Origin: a virus
Strand: one strand, 5' to 3'
IMG/VR virus record: IMGVR_UViG_3300031695_000038
Span: 1-22,361 of that record
Length of the DNA stretch: 22,361 nt
A program made the position numbers and the translations under genes. The notes beneath the pieces were generated by a model. It was not told where the DNA came from. It did not search any database and worked only from the letters and a program-made list of their open reading frames with translations. Positions 1 to 7,025 of this stretch are shown piece after piece (the stretch's first letter is position 1; each line of letters opens with the position of its first letter).

Positions 1-2
1 CT

Positions 3-248
3 TTGTATAGCGAACACGAAACAATCAAGACTGCTATTGCAAATTGTAGTGACTTAGCAGCAGTTATAGCTTATGAGAATAAACCTCATACTGAAACTAG
101 AAAGGTTAAGCATACTGCTGAAGATGGTACAGAAACATACGGACCAGAAACAACAACAAGCACTAGACATATTGATATGTGTACACACTTTACTGCTAAC
201 CCTACAGATGAAGTAGACCCAGCATTTGTGAGTTTAGTAGCTGACTAA
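3..248 (+). CDS. Small protein of unknown function, probably 5'-truncated
   Basis: The frame is open to the window's left edge, so this is probably the C-terminal 81 residues of a longer gene; a TTG at base 3 could be a start but no ribosome-binding site can be seen before it. I do not recognise the family. The protein is hydrophilic, threonine- and glutamate-rich, has two cysteines and no membrane segment. Its TAA stop shares one base with the ATG of the next gene (TAATG), an arrangement repeated through the plus-strand block, which supports it as a real coding region translated together with its neighbour. Position before the envelope and tail genes suggests a late gene; function is unknown. 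Confidence 0.6.
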   Translation: MYSEHETIKTAIANCSDLAAVIAYENKPHTETRKVKHTAEDGTETYGPETTTSTRHIDMCTHFTANPTDEVDPAFVSLVAD

Positions 249-832
249 TGTCTACAAGGTTTAGAAATAATTTAATTGCGTTATGTATTGTGTTGGTGTT
301 TCTTGTAGGTGTAGCTAACGCAGCAGACCCTATAGTTACAAACAGCACAAGCAACAGCACAGTAACAAGTAATGCAACAACTAAGTCTACAGTTAGAACT
401 AATCCACCTAGTGCAATTAGTCCTAGCATAAATGCAAGTGGTTCAGACTTGTGTACAGTAGGCGTAGCTGGTGCAGTACAGACACAGATAATAGGTATAA
501 GTACAGGTCAAGTCTACAATGACGAAAACTGTGTAAGATTAAAGAACGCTAAAGTATTATATGATATGGGTATGAAAGTAGCAGCAGTTGCTTTAATGTG
601 CCAGAATAGAAATACATATGATGCAATGAAATTTGCTGGAACTCCCTGTCCGATTTTCTCATCTACTACAGGTGAAGGTTTAATAGGACAAGAAGCTACA
701 GCAGAATGGAGATTGAATCCTAAGAAGATTCCAAAGAAACAACAAACAGCAAATATGGATAGAGGAGTATTTCTTGAGAAATTGGTTAGCGGTATTCTTG
801 GCGTTATCTTGCTCGCTATCCTCTTGGTCTGA
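248..832 (+). CDS. Secreted/membrane-anchored protein with signal peptide and C-terminal membrane segment
   Basis: Residues 1-26 form a clear signal peptide (basic start, hydrophobic core IALCIVLVFLVGV, likely cleavage after ANA). Residues 28-63 are a Ser/Thr/Asn-rich low-complexity linker. Residues 65-150 hold four cysteines (about 69, 95, 118, 134) in the order DLC, NENC-like, ALMC and TPCP, around a central block with LYDMGMKVAAVALM. A basic stretch (NPKKIPKKQQ) precedes a C-terminal hydrophobic segment at about 175-194. Predicted topology is therefore exported, periplasmic and tail-anchored in the inner membrane. From memory, proteins with this cysteine block occur in marine phages but have no assigned role. 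The last 59 bases overlap the next gene in another frame. Disulfide formation in the periplasm is an inference from the even cysteine number. Confidence 0.8.
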   Translation: MSTRFRNNLIALCIVLVFLVGVANAADPIVTNSTSNSTVTSNATTKSTVRTNPPSAISPSINASGSDLCTVGVAGAVQTQIIGISTGQVYNDENCVRLKNAKVLYDMGMKVAAVALMCQNRNTYDAMKFAGTPCPIFSSTTGEGLIGQEATAEWRLNPKKIPKKQQTANMDRGVFLEKLVSGILGVILLAILLV

Positions 833-2327
833 CCCGGAGATAATTGAGCATCAGATAGCAGATGATGGTTGGGTTGAAGTACCTCTTGACTTTACTTTTC
901 CTTTTTATGGAAATATGTATGTCACTAGTTTTATGTTTAGTAACGGTGTTGTGGGGTTTCTTGACCCTAATGATGTTCCCGGTAGTGGTTATATATATGA
1001 TGGGTTGTGTTGTGATGGACCAGACCTTACTAGCTTTACAGGAGTAAGATTTAATTACACAATAATGCCTTGGTCAACAGATTTAATAGACACAGGTATA
1101 GGTAGATTTTATACACAAGGTGATTCAACATACCAAAAGTATATGTGGAAAGACTTGTCAGAGTATTATGATGTTAATACAAAGAACACATTTGACCTGA
1201 CAATATTCCCACTAGGTAACATAGAAGTTAATTACGAAACTGTACATATAAAGAATCACGGAGTAACAGTAGGCGTAGTTGGAGATTTAAGTGCTGGTGA
1301 ATATGAACAATGGTTTTATAATGCACCTAATCAGAATGGAGCAGTATACTGGGATAGTCAACAAGATGACCCAATAGAGATAGCAGGAGGAGAGAGTATA
1401 TGCAGCGTAGTTCCAGACAGTCACATAAGTTGTTTATATTATCCACAAGTCTATGCTGATAATGTGTACAATCAACAATGTGATTTGGACGCTTTGTATG
1501 ATTACGGATGTGCTGGGTGGAGTGATGCTTACTTAAACCAGCAATGCGGTATTAGTGCTTTATACGATGAGAGCTGTGATGGATGGGATGATGCTTACTA
1601 CGAAGAATATGTAGAGCCAGAAGAAGAGGAAGTTTGGGAAGTGGAAGAAGAAGATTATGAAGTATTTGTACTTCCAGAACCAGAACCTTATATAGAGATT
1701 GCAATTGAACCTATAGAAGATTATACAATTGTAATGGCTGAGATTGAAATGCAACTACCAGAGATTGAAATGGTAGAGATGACTCAAGAAGAGTTTGAAG
1801 CAGAACTAGAAGCAGAGTTAGAAGAATACTTTGAACCTCTACCAGAAATAGAGCCAGAGCCTGTAGAAGAAACTATAGAGGAGCAGCTAGATGAGCCTAT
1901 TGAGGAGGAGGAATCTGAAGAATCAACAGAAGAACAACCTGTTGAACCTACAGAGGAGCAGGAAGAGATTGAAGCCCCAGAACCCGAAGCAGTAAAAGAA
2001 ATTAAAGTAGTAGAAAAGAAAAAGAAAGCTAGTAAGAAAAATAAGATGCGTGAGATTATTAGTAACAAGCTACAGAATCTTGCAAATGAAATGGGAGAAG
2101 CAGCTTCTTTAGAAGAGCAGCAAAAACTACAAAGTTTAATATTAGCTCTTTTAAATTTTAACTCAGAGTTTAGTAGTTATAATTCTCAACTAGCAGACAG
2201 TATTTTTTATGATAGTAAAGACATATATACAGGCAGACAAGTGCCAGACAATCAAAGAGGATTAAGGAATGGACTTGCTAATGAAATATTACATAACAAA
2301 CTGGTAGATTTACAATGGCAGAAGTAG
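774..2327 (+). CDS. Large secreted protein with nidogen-like domain, cysteine repeats and acidic Glu/Pro-rich region
   Basis: The start is TTG, chosen because GGAG lies 6 bases upstream (764-767) and residues 1-19 (MRNWLAVFLALSCSLSS) form a signal peptide. Residues about 30-190 resemble a nidogen-like (NIDO) extracellular domain, with the FTFPFYG, FSNGVVGF and NTFDLTIFPLG patches. Two 22-residue repeats follow (236-279), each with QQC, ALYD, a second Cys, GW and DAY. Residues 270-405 are extremely Glu/Pro-rich; a lysine-rich stretch (408-425) and a helical C-terminal region follow, ending in a motif with IYTGRQVPDNQRG. The protein is probably exported; whether it is virion-bound, periplasmic or membrane-attached cannot be told. 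It overlaps both the preceding gene (59 bases) and the following gene (13 bases). The NIDO assignment rests on pattern memory only. Confidence 0.78.
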   Translation: MRNWLAVFLALSCSLSSWSDPEIIEHQIADDGWVEVPLDFTFPFYGNMYVTSFMFSNGVVGFLDPNDVPGSGYIYDGLCCDGPDLTSFTGVRFNYTIMPWSTDLIDTGIGRFYTQGDSTYQKYMWKDLSEYYDVNTKNTFDLTIFPLGNIEVNYETVHIKNHGVTVGVVGDLSAGEYEQWFYNAPNQNGAVYWDSQQDDPIEIAGGESICSVVPDSHISCLYYPQVYADNVYNQQCDLDALYDYGCAGWSDAYLNQQCGISALYDESCDGWDDAYYEEYVEPEEEEVWEVEEEDYEVFVLPEPEPYIEIAIEPIEDYTIVMAEIEMQLPEIEMVEMTQEEFEAELEAELEEYFEPLPEIEPEPVEETIEEQLDEPIEEEESEESTEEQPVEPTEEQEEIEAPEPEAVKEIKVVEKKKKASKKNKMREIISNKLQNLANEMGEAASLEEQQKLQSLILALLNFNSEFSSYNSQLADSIFYDSKDIYTGRQVPDNQRGLRNGLANEILHNKLVDLQWQK

Positions 2328-2803
2328 AATATGGTGGTATTAAGGTAGGCGGGAGTAAACTTTTACTAATAATACCACTTATTAGTATGATTGGTGGCGG
2401 TGCTTGGGCTGGATTTGAATTGTTTAATGAGTTTAGAGTTCTTAAAGCTACTGTAATGGAGTACCAACCACCTGATATTACTGGTATAGAACAAGACATA
2501 GCTGTTATACAAGAAACATTAGTAAGTGTAAGTGAGTCAGTAGAGTTAGCTAAAGACTATACTAGGACTATTAAGAATGATTTGAAGGATGACCTAGCAA
2601 GACAAGAAAGTCTTATGGATAGGTTAGAGAACAAAGTAAATGCTTCTCAAGATGAGATAGATAAGACTATTGATGTAGCTGGAGAGAGATTTGATGCAAG
2701 AAGAGATGCCTTGTATTCAGACACAGATAGAAAGATTAAAGAATTAGAAGATAGGCTTGGTGCTAAATTACAAAGAGCCTTAGACAACCCATTAGCAAAC
2801 TAG
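2315..2803 (+). CDS. Membrane-anchored coiled-coil protein
   Basis: A short N-terminus (MAEVEYGGIKVGGSK) is followed by one hydrophobic segment at about residues 16-38 (LLLIIPLISMIGGGAWAGF). Residues 40-160 are charged and heptad-like, consistent with a long coiled coil outside or inside the inner membrane. From memory this architecture, a glycine-rich transmembrane segment followed by an FELFNEF-like stretch and a helical tail, recurs in marine phages as an uncharacterised protein. A type II inner-membrane protein with a periplasmic coiled coil is also the layout of i-spanins of the Rz type, so a lysis role is possible but unproven. The gene starts inside the last codons of the nidogen-like gene and lies in a run of membrane genes. 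Confidence 0.78.
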   Translation: MAEVEYGGIKVGGSKLLLIIPLISMIGGGAWAGFELFNEFRVLKATVMEYQPPDITGIEQDIAVIQETLVSVSESVELAKDYTRTIKNDLKDDLARQESLMDRLENKVNASQDEIDKTIDVAGERFDARRDALYSDTDRKIKELEDRLGAKLQRALDNPLAN

Positions 2804-2810
2804 GATAATT

Positions 2811-3026
2811 ATGTTAGATTATGAAGATAGAGTGGCAAGATTAGAAACAACATCAGACAGACACGATTCTCAGATAACCAAGCTGTTTAGTAGAATTGAT
2901 GAAACTAATAAGTGTATTCAAAAAATTAACAATAGTATGTTGCAAGTTAAATGGAGTGTTTACGGTGCTATAGGTTGGTATATAATTACACAGATAGGAA
3001 TAATAGAGGCACTAAGTATAGTATGA
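2811..3026 (+). CDS. XhlA-like small coiled-coil/membrane protein
   Basis: The 71-residue product has an N-terminal heptad-like stretch (YEDRVARLETTSDRHDSQI, continuing to about residue 45) and a single C-terminal hydrophobic segment at about 48-70 (VKWSVYGAIGWYIITQIGI). This is the layout of haemolysin XhlA-type proteins, which accompany holins in several phages and sit in the cell membrane. A possible ribosome-binding site, GGAT, lies about 6 bases before the ATG. It follows the coiled-coil membrane gene by 7 bases and precedes the holin-like gene, so a lysis or membrane role is plausible. The family call is by architecture and the DRVARLE pattern only. Its TGA stop overlaps an ATG (ATGA) that opens a 21-codon frame described separately. 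Confidence 0.75.
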   Translation: MLDYEDRVARLETTSDRHDSQITKLFSRIDETNKCIQKINNSMLQVKWSVYGAIGWYIITQIGIIEALSIV

Positions 3027-3117
3027 TAGGATTTATAACAAACATAGCACCAATGGAATGTTATTTACTTCTGTTGAGTTTATCGTGATAGGATTTATAA
3101 CAAATATAGCACCAATA
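3023..3117 (+). repeat. Imperfect direct duplication of a gene start, 62-base offset
   Basis: Bases 3023-3055 and 3085-3117 match at 30 of 33 positions; the mismatches are the first base (A/G), position 21 (C/T) and the last base. The copies are 62 bases apart, which is not a multiple of three. Copy 1 encodes MIGFITNIAPM in the frame of the ATG at 3023. Copy 2 encodes VIGFITNIAPI in the frame of the holin-like gene. Copy 1 begins with an ATGA overlap with the preceding gene's stop; its frame runs 21 codons to a TGA at 3086-3088, which overlaps the GTG at 3085 (GTGA). This looks like a partial tandem duplication of an ancestral start region. Confidence 0.8.
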
Positions 3118-3522
3118 ATGTTAGGATTTATAGGTAAGCTATTAGCACTTAAGAGTCAAGCAGCAGCAGAGAATCAGAAGCTGATGATACAGAACTTACA
3201 AGTACGTAATGATTCTATTAATCAAGCTAGAGATAGAGCAGACAAAGAAAGTCCAATGGCTGCTATGAATAGAAGAATTATTATCCTAGTTATATTAGCT
3301 TTGATAATCTTTACTCAAGTAGCTCCAGTGTGGTTTAATGTTCCAACTGTTATACCTACACTAATAGAAGGGTTTAGTATACTAGGTATTCAATTTACAC
3401 CTGACATAGTAGAGTATGTAACTATACAAGCAGGTTCGGTATTAAAGATGGATGAGATATTTGGATGGGCAACAATGATAATAGAGTTTTACTTTGGTGC
3501 GCAATTAGCTAAGGGGAAATAA
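3058..3522 (+). CDS. Holin-like multi-pass membrane protein
   Basis: The 154-residue product has hydrophobic segments at about residues 6-27 (VEFIVIGFITNIAPIMLGFIG), 74-95 (RRIIILVILALIIFTQVAPVWF) and a C-terminal one ending in FGWATMIIEFYFGAQLAKGK. Between the first two lies a charged helical stretch (AAAENQKLMIQNLQV and RDRADKESPMAAMNRR). This resembles three-segment phage holin families and GTA-type holins in layout; the FYFG near the C-terminus recurs in marine phage membrane proteins. It would act in the inner membrane, possibly timing lysis. The start is uncertain: ATG 3058 gives 154 aa, but GTG 3085 gives 145 aa, aligns with the duplicated start motif and overlaps the stop of a 21-codon frame. 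The stop overlaps the next ATG (TAATG). Confidence 0.72.
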   Translation: MLFTSVEFIVIGFITNIAPIMLGFIGKLLALKSQAAAENQKLMIQNLQVRNDSINQARDRADKESPMAAMNRRIIILVILALIIFTQVAPVWFNVPTVIPTLIEGFSILGIQFTPDIVEYVTIQAGSVLKMDEIFGWATMIIEFYFGAQLAKGK

Positions 3523-4199
3523 TGACATACAGAGAACTAATCAATGAAGTACTAATAAGACTTAGAGAAGAGACAATAGCTACTGACTGGTCAGGTAATA
3601 TTAATGACTCAACTACAGTTACAGATTATCAAAAAGTAATTGGCAGTATGGTTAATGATGCTAAAAGAAGTATAGAGTCTTACCATGATTGGTTAGTCTT
3701 AAGAGAAACAGTTGATGTATCTACAGTAGCTGGTACTAAAAACTACAACTTATCTTCAGGTCAGGACTTTAAAATAATGGATGTAGTTAATAATGCTACA
3801 GGTAATCAACTAGTACAAGTAAGTAGAGCTTACTTAAATAGAGAGAAGTTTCCTACTGATTCTTCTGGTGAGCCTCACTACTATGGATTTAATGGTGCTG
3901 ACTCTTCTAATAATCTTAAGATAGATTTATCTCCTGTTCCTAGTAAAGTTGAAGTTATCTCTTTTGATATAGTTAAGTATCAAGCTACTTTACAGACAGC
4001 AAGTACTGTAGTAAAGATACCTGTACAGCCTTTAATCTTAGGAGCTTGGGCAAGGAGTATATCAGAAAGAGGAGAGGATGGAGGTACACAATCAGCTATA
4101 GCAGCTGAAGAAGCTTCTAATTCTCTAAGTCAAGCAGTAATGGTAGACAGTGGACATGCACAATTTGAAACTGATTGGTTTATGAGCAACTTACATTAA
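3522..4199 (+). CDS. Tail tubular protein A-like adaptor (T7 gp11-type)
   Basis: The 225-aa protein begins MTYRELINEVLIRLREE, the start typical of small podovirus head-tail adaptor/tail tubular A-like proteins in marine phages, and length is near the T7 gp11 range. Other visible features are a helical region with DAKRSIESYHDWLVLRETV, then a beta-rich region with GTKNYNLSSGQDFKIMDV, and a C-terminal helix with AWARSISERGEDGG. It would form the ring linking the portal to the tail nozzle. It shares TAATG overlaps with both the preceding membrane gene and the following tail gene, so it is probably translated in a coupled fashion. Assignment is by pattern and by its place directly before the stabilisation-like tail protein. 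Confidence 0.75.
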   Translation: MTYRELINEVLIRLREETIATDWSGNINDSTTVTDYQKVIGSMVNDAKRSIESYHDWLVLRETVDVSTVAGTKNYNLSSGQDFKIMDVVNNATGNQLVQVSRAYLNREKFPTDSSGEPHYYGFNGADSSNNLKIDLSPVPSKVEVISFDIVKYQATLQTASTVVKIPVQPLILGAWARSISERGEDGGTQSAIAAEEASNSLSQAVMVDSGHAQFETDWFMSNLH

Positions 4200-5869
4200 T
4201 GGCTAAAGAATTACAATACCAACCTTTAAGGGACATTGGTGTTAACGGGTTAAATACACAAGATAATCCAGCAACACTAGACCCTTCTTATCTTACTCAC
4301 GCAGATAATATAGTTATTAGAGAGTCAGGTCGTATTGCTTTACGTAAAGGTTTTAAACAGAAGGTAGCTCCTAATGCTGCTGCTCCTAATGGGGTAGCCA
4401 TTGCAAGTATAATAGAACATAATGATGGTGGTACTAATAAGATATTTGCTAGTCACGGTACTAGTATATACACTGTAGATTTTACTACACCTGCTGGAGC
4501 ATATCCTAGCAGTGGCGCTGATGTTAAACATACAGTAGGAAGTACAACAGGTGATTGGCAGTTTGTAAACTTTAATAATAGATTAAGTTGCTTCCATGTA
4601 GATACTGTTCCACAAAGATATGATGGTTCAGCAAGTTCAGGTTCTAAATGGGCAGCTTTTGATAATGCTCATAGACCTTCTACTGTTTCATCTGGAGAGT
4701 TTAAACCTAGTTGTGGTACTGGTTTCTATGGTAGGATGTGGGTAGGTGGTGTTGCTGAATCAAAGGATATTTTATATTATTCTAGTTTGTTAGATGCGGA
4801 TGACTTTAGAACAACTTCTGAAAACAGTGCTTCTAATGGTGGGTTTATAAGTTTAAGAAGTGTATGGGGTACAGATGAGATTATATCTATTGCTCCTTTC
4901 TATGGACAATTAGTTATCTTCGGTAAGAACAACATTGTTATATATAGTAATCCTTCTAACATAGCTACTATGGCTTTAAATGAAGTAATTAAAGGAGTAG
5001 GATGTGTCGCTAGAGATTCAATACAAAGCATAGGTGATGATTTAATATTCTTATCTTCTACTGGACTTAGGTCTTTAGCTCGTACTTCAGAAAAAGATAA
5101 AGTTCCTTTAATTGATTATTCAGTAAACATTAAAGATACATTAATTAGAAACATAGGTCAAAGCACAGCAGTTAAATCAGCTTACATAGAAAACGAAGGT
5201 ATCTATGTAATGACATTTACTGCAAGTAACATTACTTATGTGTTTGATTTTAAACATAGAACGCCTAATCAAGCACCAAGAGTAACAACTTGGACATTTG
5301 ACGTAGACAGAGAACCAGCAAGTTTAACTTATACTACTTTATATGGTATGTTAATAGGACAAAAAGATGGTGCTATAGCTGGTTATGAAGGTTATTTTGA
5401 TACAGACTTAGCAGGTGCTGCTACTTTTAGTAATGCTTCTTATACTGGTATTTTTGAAACTACTTGGGTAAACTTAGGAGATTCTGTAGGAGCTTCTTTG
5501 TTAAAAAGATTGTTTATGGTTCTTGAAGGTGGGTCAGGTGCTACATTAGGTCTTAAGTGGTATAAAGATTATAGTTCTAGTCCTTCTAAGACTACATCTA
5601 TAACTTTAGCTCCTACAACTACAGGTAGTACATCTTTATGGGGAGCTTCTAGTTCTTTATATGGAGCTACCACAGTTACGCATACACACAGCGCAACGGT
5701 TCATCCTAGCAGTTCTACTTATAAACCTGTGTATGGACTAAGAGAATATAGAACATCATTAACAGGCTCTGCTAAGAACCTTAAGATTTCAATAAGTATA
5801 CAAAGTAATGGATATGATGCTTCATTACAAGATTTAACACTTCTTCACAAACAAGGGAAAATAAGATAA
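4199..5869 (+). CDS. Tail stabilisation/tail hub-like protein
   Basis: The N-terminal stretch with DIGVNGLNTQDNP, then HADNIVIRESG and ALRKGFKQ, is typical of the long 'stabilisation protein' family of marine podoviruses, thought to occupy the tail nozzle/hub position after the adaptor. The middle is beta-rich, with NRLSCFHVDTVPQRYDG, YGQLVIFGKNNIVIYS and LSSTGLRSLAR, repeating short FFxGR-like blocks as in beta-propeller-like tail hubs. The start chosen is the ATG overlapping the upstream stop (TAATG); a TTG 24 bases earlier would add eight residues but has no better ribosome-binding site. The product is 556 aa and lies in the tail cluster between adaptor and fibre genes. Function is by family resemblance, not by a catalytic motif. 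Confidence 0.78.
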   Translation: MAKELQYQPLRDIGVNGLNTQDNPATLDPSYLTHADNIVIRESGRIALRKGFKQKVAPNAAAPNGVAIASIIEHNDGGTNKIFASHGTSIYTVDFTTPAGAYPSSGADVKHTVGSTTGDWQFVNFNNRLSCFHVDTVPQRYDGSASSGSKWAAFDNAHRPSTVSSGEFKPSCGTGFYGRMWVGGVAESKDILYYSSLLDADDFRTTSENSASNGGFISLRSVWGTDEIISIAPFYGQLVIFGKNNIVIYSNPSNIATMALNEVIKGVGCVARDSIQSIGDDLIFLSSTGLRSLARTSEKDKVPLIDYSVNIKDTLIRNIGQSTAVKSAYIENEGIYVMTFTASNITYVFDFKHRTPNQAPRVTTWTFDVDREPASLTYTTLYGMLIGQKDGAIAGYEGYFDTDLAGAATFSNASYTGIFETTWVNLGDSVGASLLKRLFMVLEGGSGATLGLKWYKDYSSSPSKTTSITLAPTTTGSTSLWGASSSLYGATTVTHTHSATVHPSSSTYKPVYGLREYRTSLTGSAKNLKISISIQSNGYDASLQDLTLLHKQGKIR

Positions 5870-6207
5870 TGGCAAATTATAATCTAGCGGTTTCTTGGTC
5901 TGGTAAGGATGCCCTTGCTGATTCAGATGCTAACAAAGTAATAAGTGGAGCAGACTTCCACACAGAATTCACTGCTGTAAAAGCTGCGGTAAATACTAAA
6001 GCCGATGTTAATGGTAGTGCTTCAGAAGCATTTAGTGCGGCTACAGCAAGTGCTGGTAATAATACGACATTAGTAGCTACAACTGCTTTTGTCACAACAG
6101 CAGCTACAGTTGCAGCTTCTTCTAATGGTTATGGAACTAGAACAGTAGGTACAGGTAATGCTACTGGTGGTGCTAATGGCGACATACATTATAAAGTAGC
6201 AAGCTAA
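5869..6207 (+). CDS. Short tail-fibre-like protein
   Basis: The 112-residue protein starts MANYNLAVSWSGKDALADSD, followed by ANKVISGADFHTEFTAV. From memory this N-terminal block, including ISGADF and VNTKADVNG, is common in marine phage tail genes and resembles a fibre attachment/trimerisation module. The segment TTLVATTAFV is the type of repeat found in phage tail-fibre proteins. The rest is Ala/Gly/Thr-rich low complexity. The gene is joined by TAATG overlaps to the tail hub-like gene before it and the glycine-rich tip gene after it, suggesting these form one host-recognition assembly. It is too short to be a complete fibre on its own, so it may be an adaptor between the hub and the tip protein. 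Confidence 0.72.
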   Translation: MANYNLAVSWSGKDALADSDANKVISGADFHTEFTAVKAAVNTKADVNGSASEAFSAATASAGNNTTLVATTAFVTTAATVAASSNGYGTRTVGTGNATGGANGDIHYKVAS

Positions 6208-7022
6208 TGAGCCTAAGTATTAAAGATGGTGGTGCTTGGAAAGAACCTACTAAAGTAGAGGTTAAAGATAGTGGTGCTTGGAAAGAAGTTATAACTGGTA
6301 GTATTAAAGATGGTGGCACTTGGAAACCTTTCTACACTCGCAAGTTTACTTATACAGTTTCTAGTAATGTAAACAAATTAGATTTAGATACTGTACTTTC
6401 AGCCGATAATAAACTAGGTGATGTTGATGTAGTCATTAGCTCTGGTGTTTATGTTTATTCAAATTCTACAGGCACACCTGCTTTATTAACTGGTTCTGGT
6501 GTTGCTGGTGTATTAACTATTATTAACAATGGTTATATATATGGAGCAGGTGGAAATGGTGGAGCAGGTAATCGTGGGTTTGCTAATGGCTATGCTGGTG
6601 GCGCTGGTGGTACTGCTTTAAAATTAGAAAAGAATATTACTTTAGACAACAACGGTTCAATCCTCGGTGGAGGAGGTGGCGGTGGAGGCGGTTCCGGTGG
6701 ACAAAACTGGCACGGTGGTTTCTCTCAAAGCTATTCTTATGGTTCTGGTGGTGGAGGAGGAGGTGGTGCTTCTTATGGCTCTGGTGCTGCTGGAGGCTCA
6801 GGCGCAGGTTCAGGTGCTAGTGGAGGATTATCTTCTGGTGGAGGTGGTGGTTCAGCTACAGCAGATGATGGCGCTGATGGTGGAGTTGGTGGAGCTGGTG
6901 GTAATATAGGTTCAGCAGGTGCAGCAGGTGCTAATACTAATAGTAGTGGTAACACAGGTGGTTCAGGCGGTAGTGCAGGAACAGCAATAGATAACAATGG
7001 AAATACAAGGACAGGAGATTAG
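6207..7022 (+). CDS. Glycine-rich tail tip/adhesin-like protein
   Basis: The 271-residue protein has three N-terminal repeats built on KDGGAWK, KDSGAWK and KDGGTWK (residues 5-40), probably an attachment module. A beta-rich middle (45-105) leads to a glycine-rich half (113-258) with runs of up to nine glycines separated by short variable linkers such as QNWHGGFSQSYSYGS. Blocks INNGYIYGAGGNGGAG and LDNNGSILGGGGG match the style of distal adhesins such as T-even gp38, whose glycine-rich motifs pack as polyglycine II helices and carry receptor-binding loops between them. It is therefore a candidate receptor-binding protein at the tail tip. It shares a TAATG start with the fibre-like gene. The adhesin role is inference from composition and position. 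Confidence 0.78.
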   Translation: MSLSIKDGGAWKEPTKVEVKDSGAWKEVITGSIKDGGTWKPFYTRKFTYTVSSNVNKLDLDTVLSADNKLGDVDVVISSGVYVYSNSTGTPALLTGSGVAGVLTIINNGYIYGAGGNGGAGNRGFANGYAGGAGGTALKLEKNITLDNNGSILGGGGGGGGGSGGQNWHGGFSQSYSYGSGGGGGGGASYGSGAAGGSGAGSGASGGLSSGGGGGSATADDGADGGVGGAGGNIGSAGAAGANTNSSGNTGGSGGSAGTAIDNNGNTRTGD

Positions 7023-7025
7023 AGT

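Noticed and set aside
1784-2068. Serine-rich minus-strand open frame opposite the acidic region
   Set aside because: The Ser-rich product is simply the complement of Glu codons in the nidogen-like gene.
4175-4198. TTG start eight codons upstream of the tail hub-like gene
   Set aside because: The ATG at 4199 overlaps the previous stop in the TAATG pattern used by neighbouring genes and begins at the conserved-looking N-terminus.
6667-6997. Open frames overlapping the glycine-rich gene on both strands
   Set aside because: They are by-products of GGN repeats; one is Val/Glu/Leu-rich and the other Pro/Ala-rich, with no start signals.
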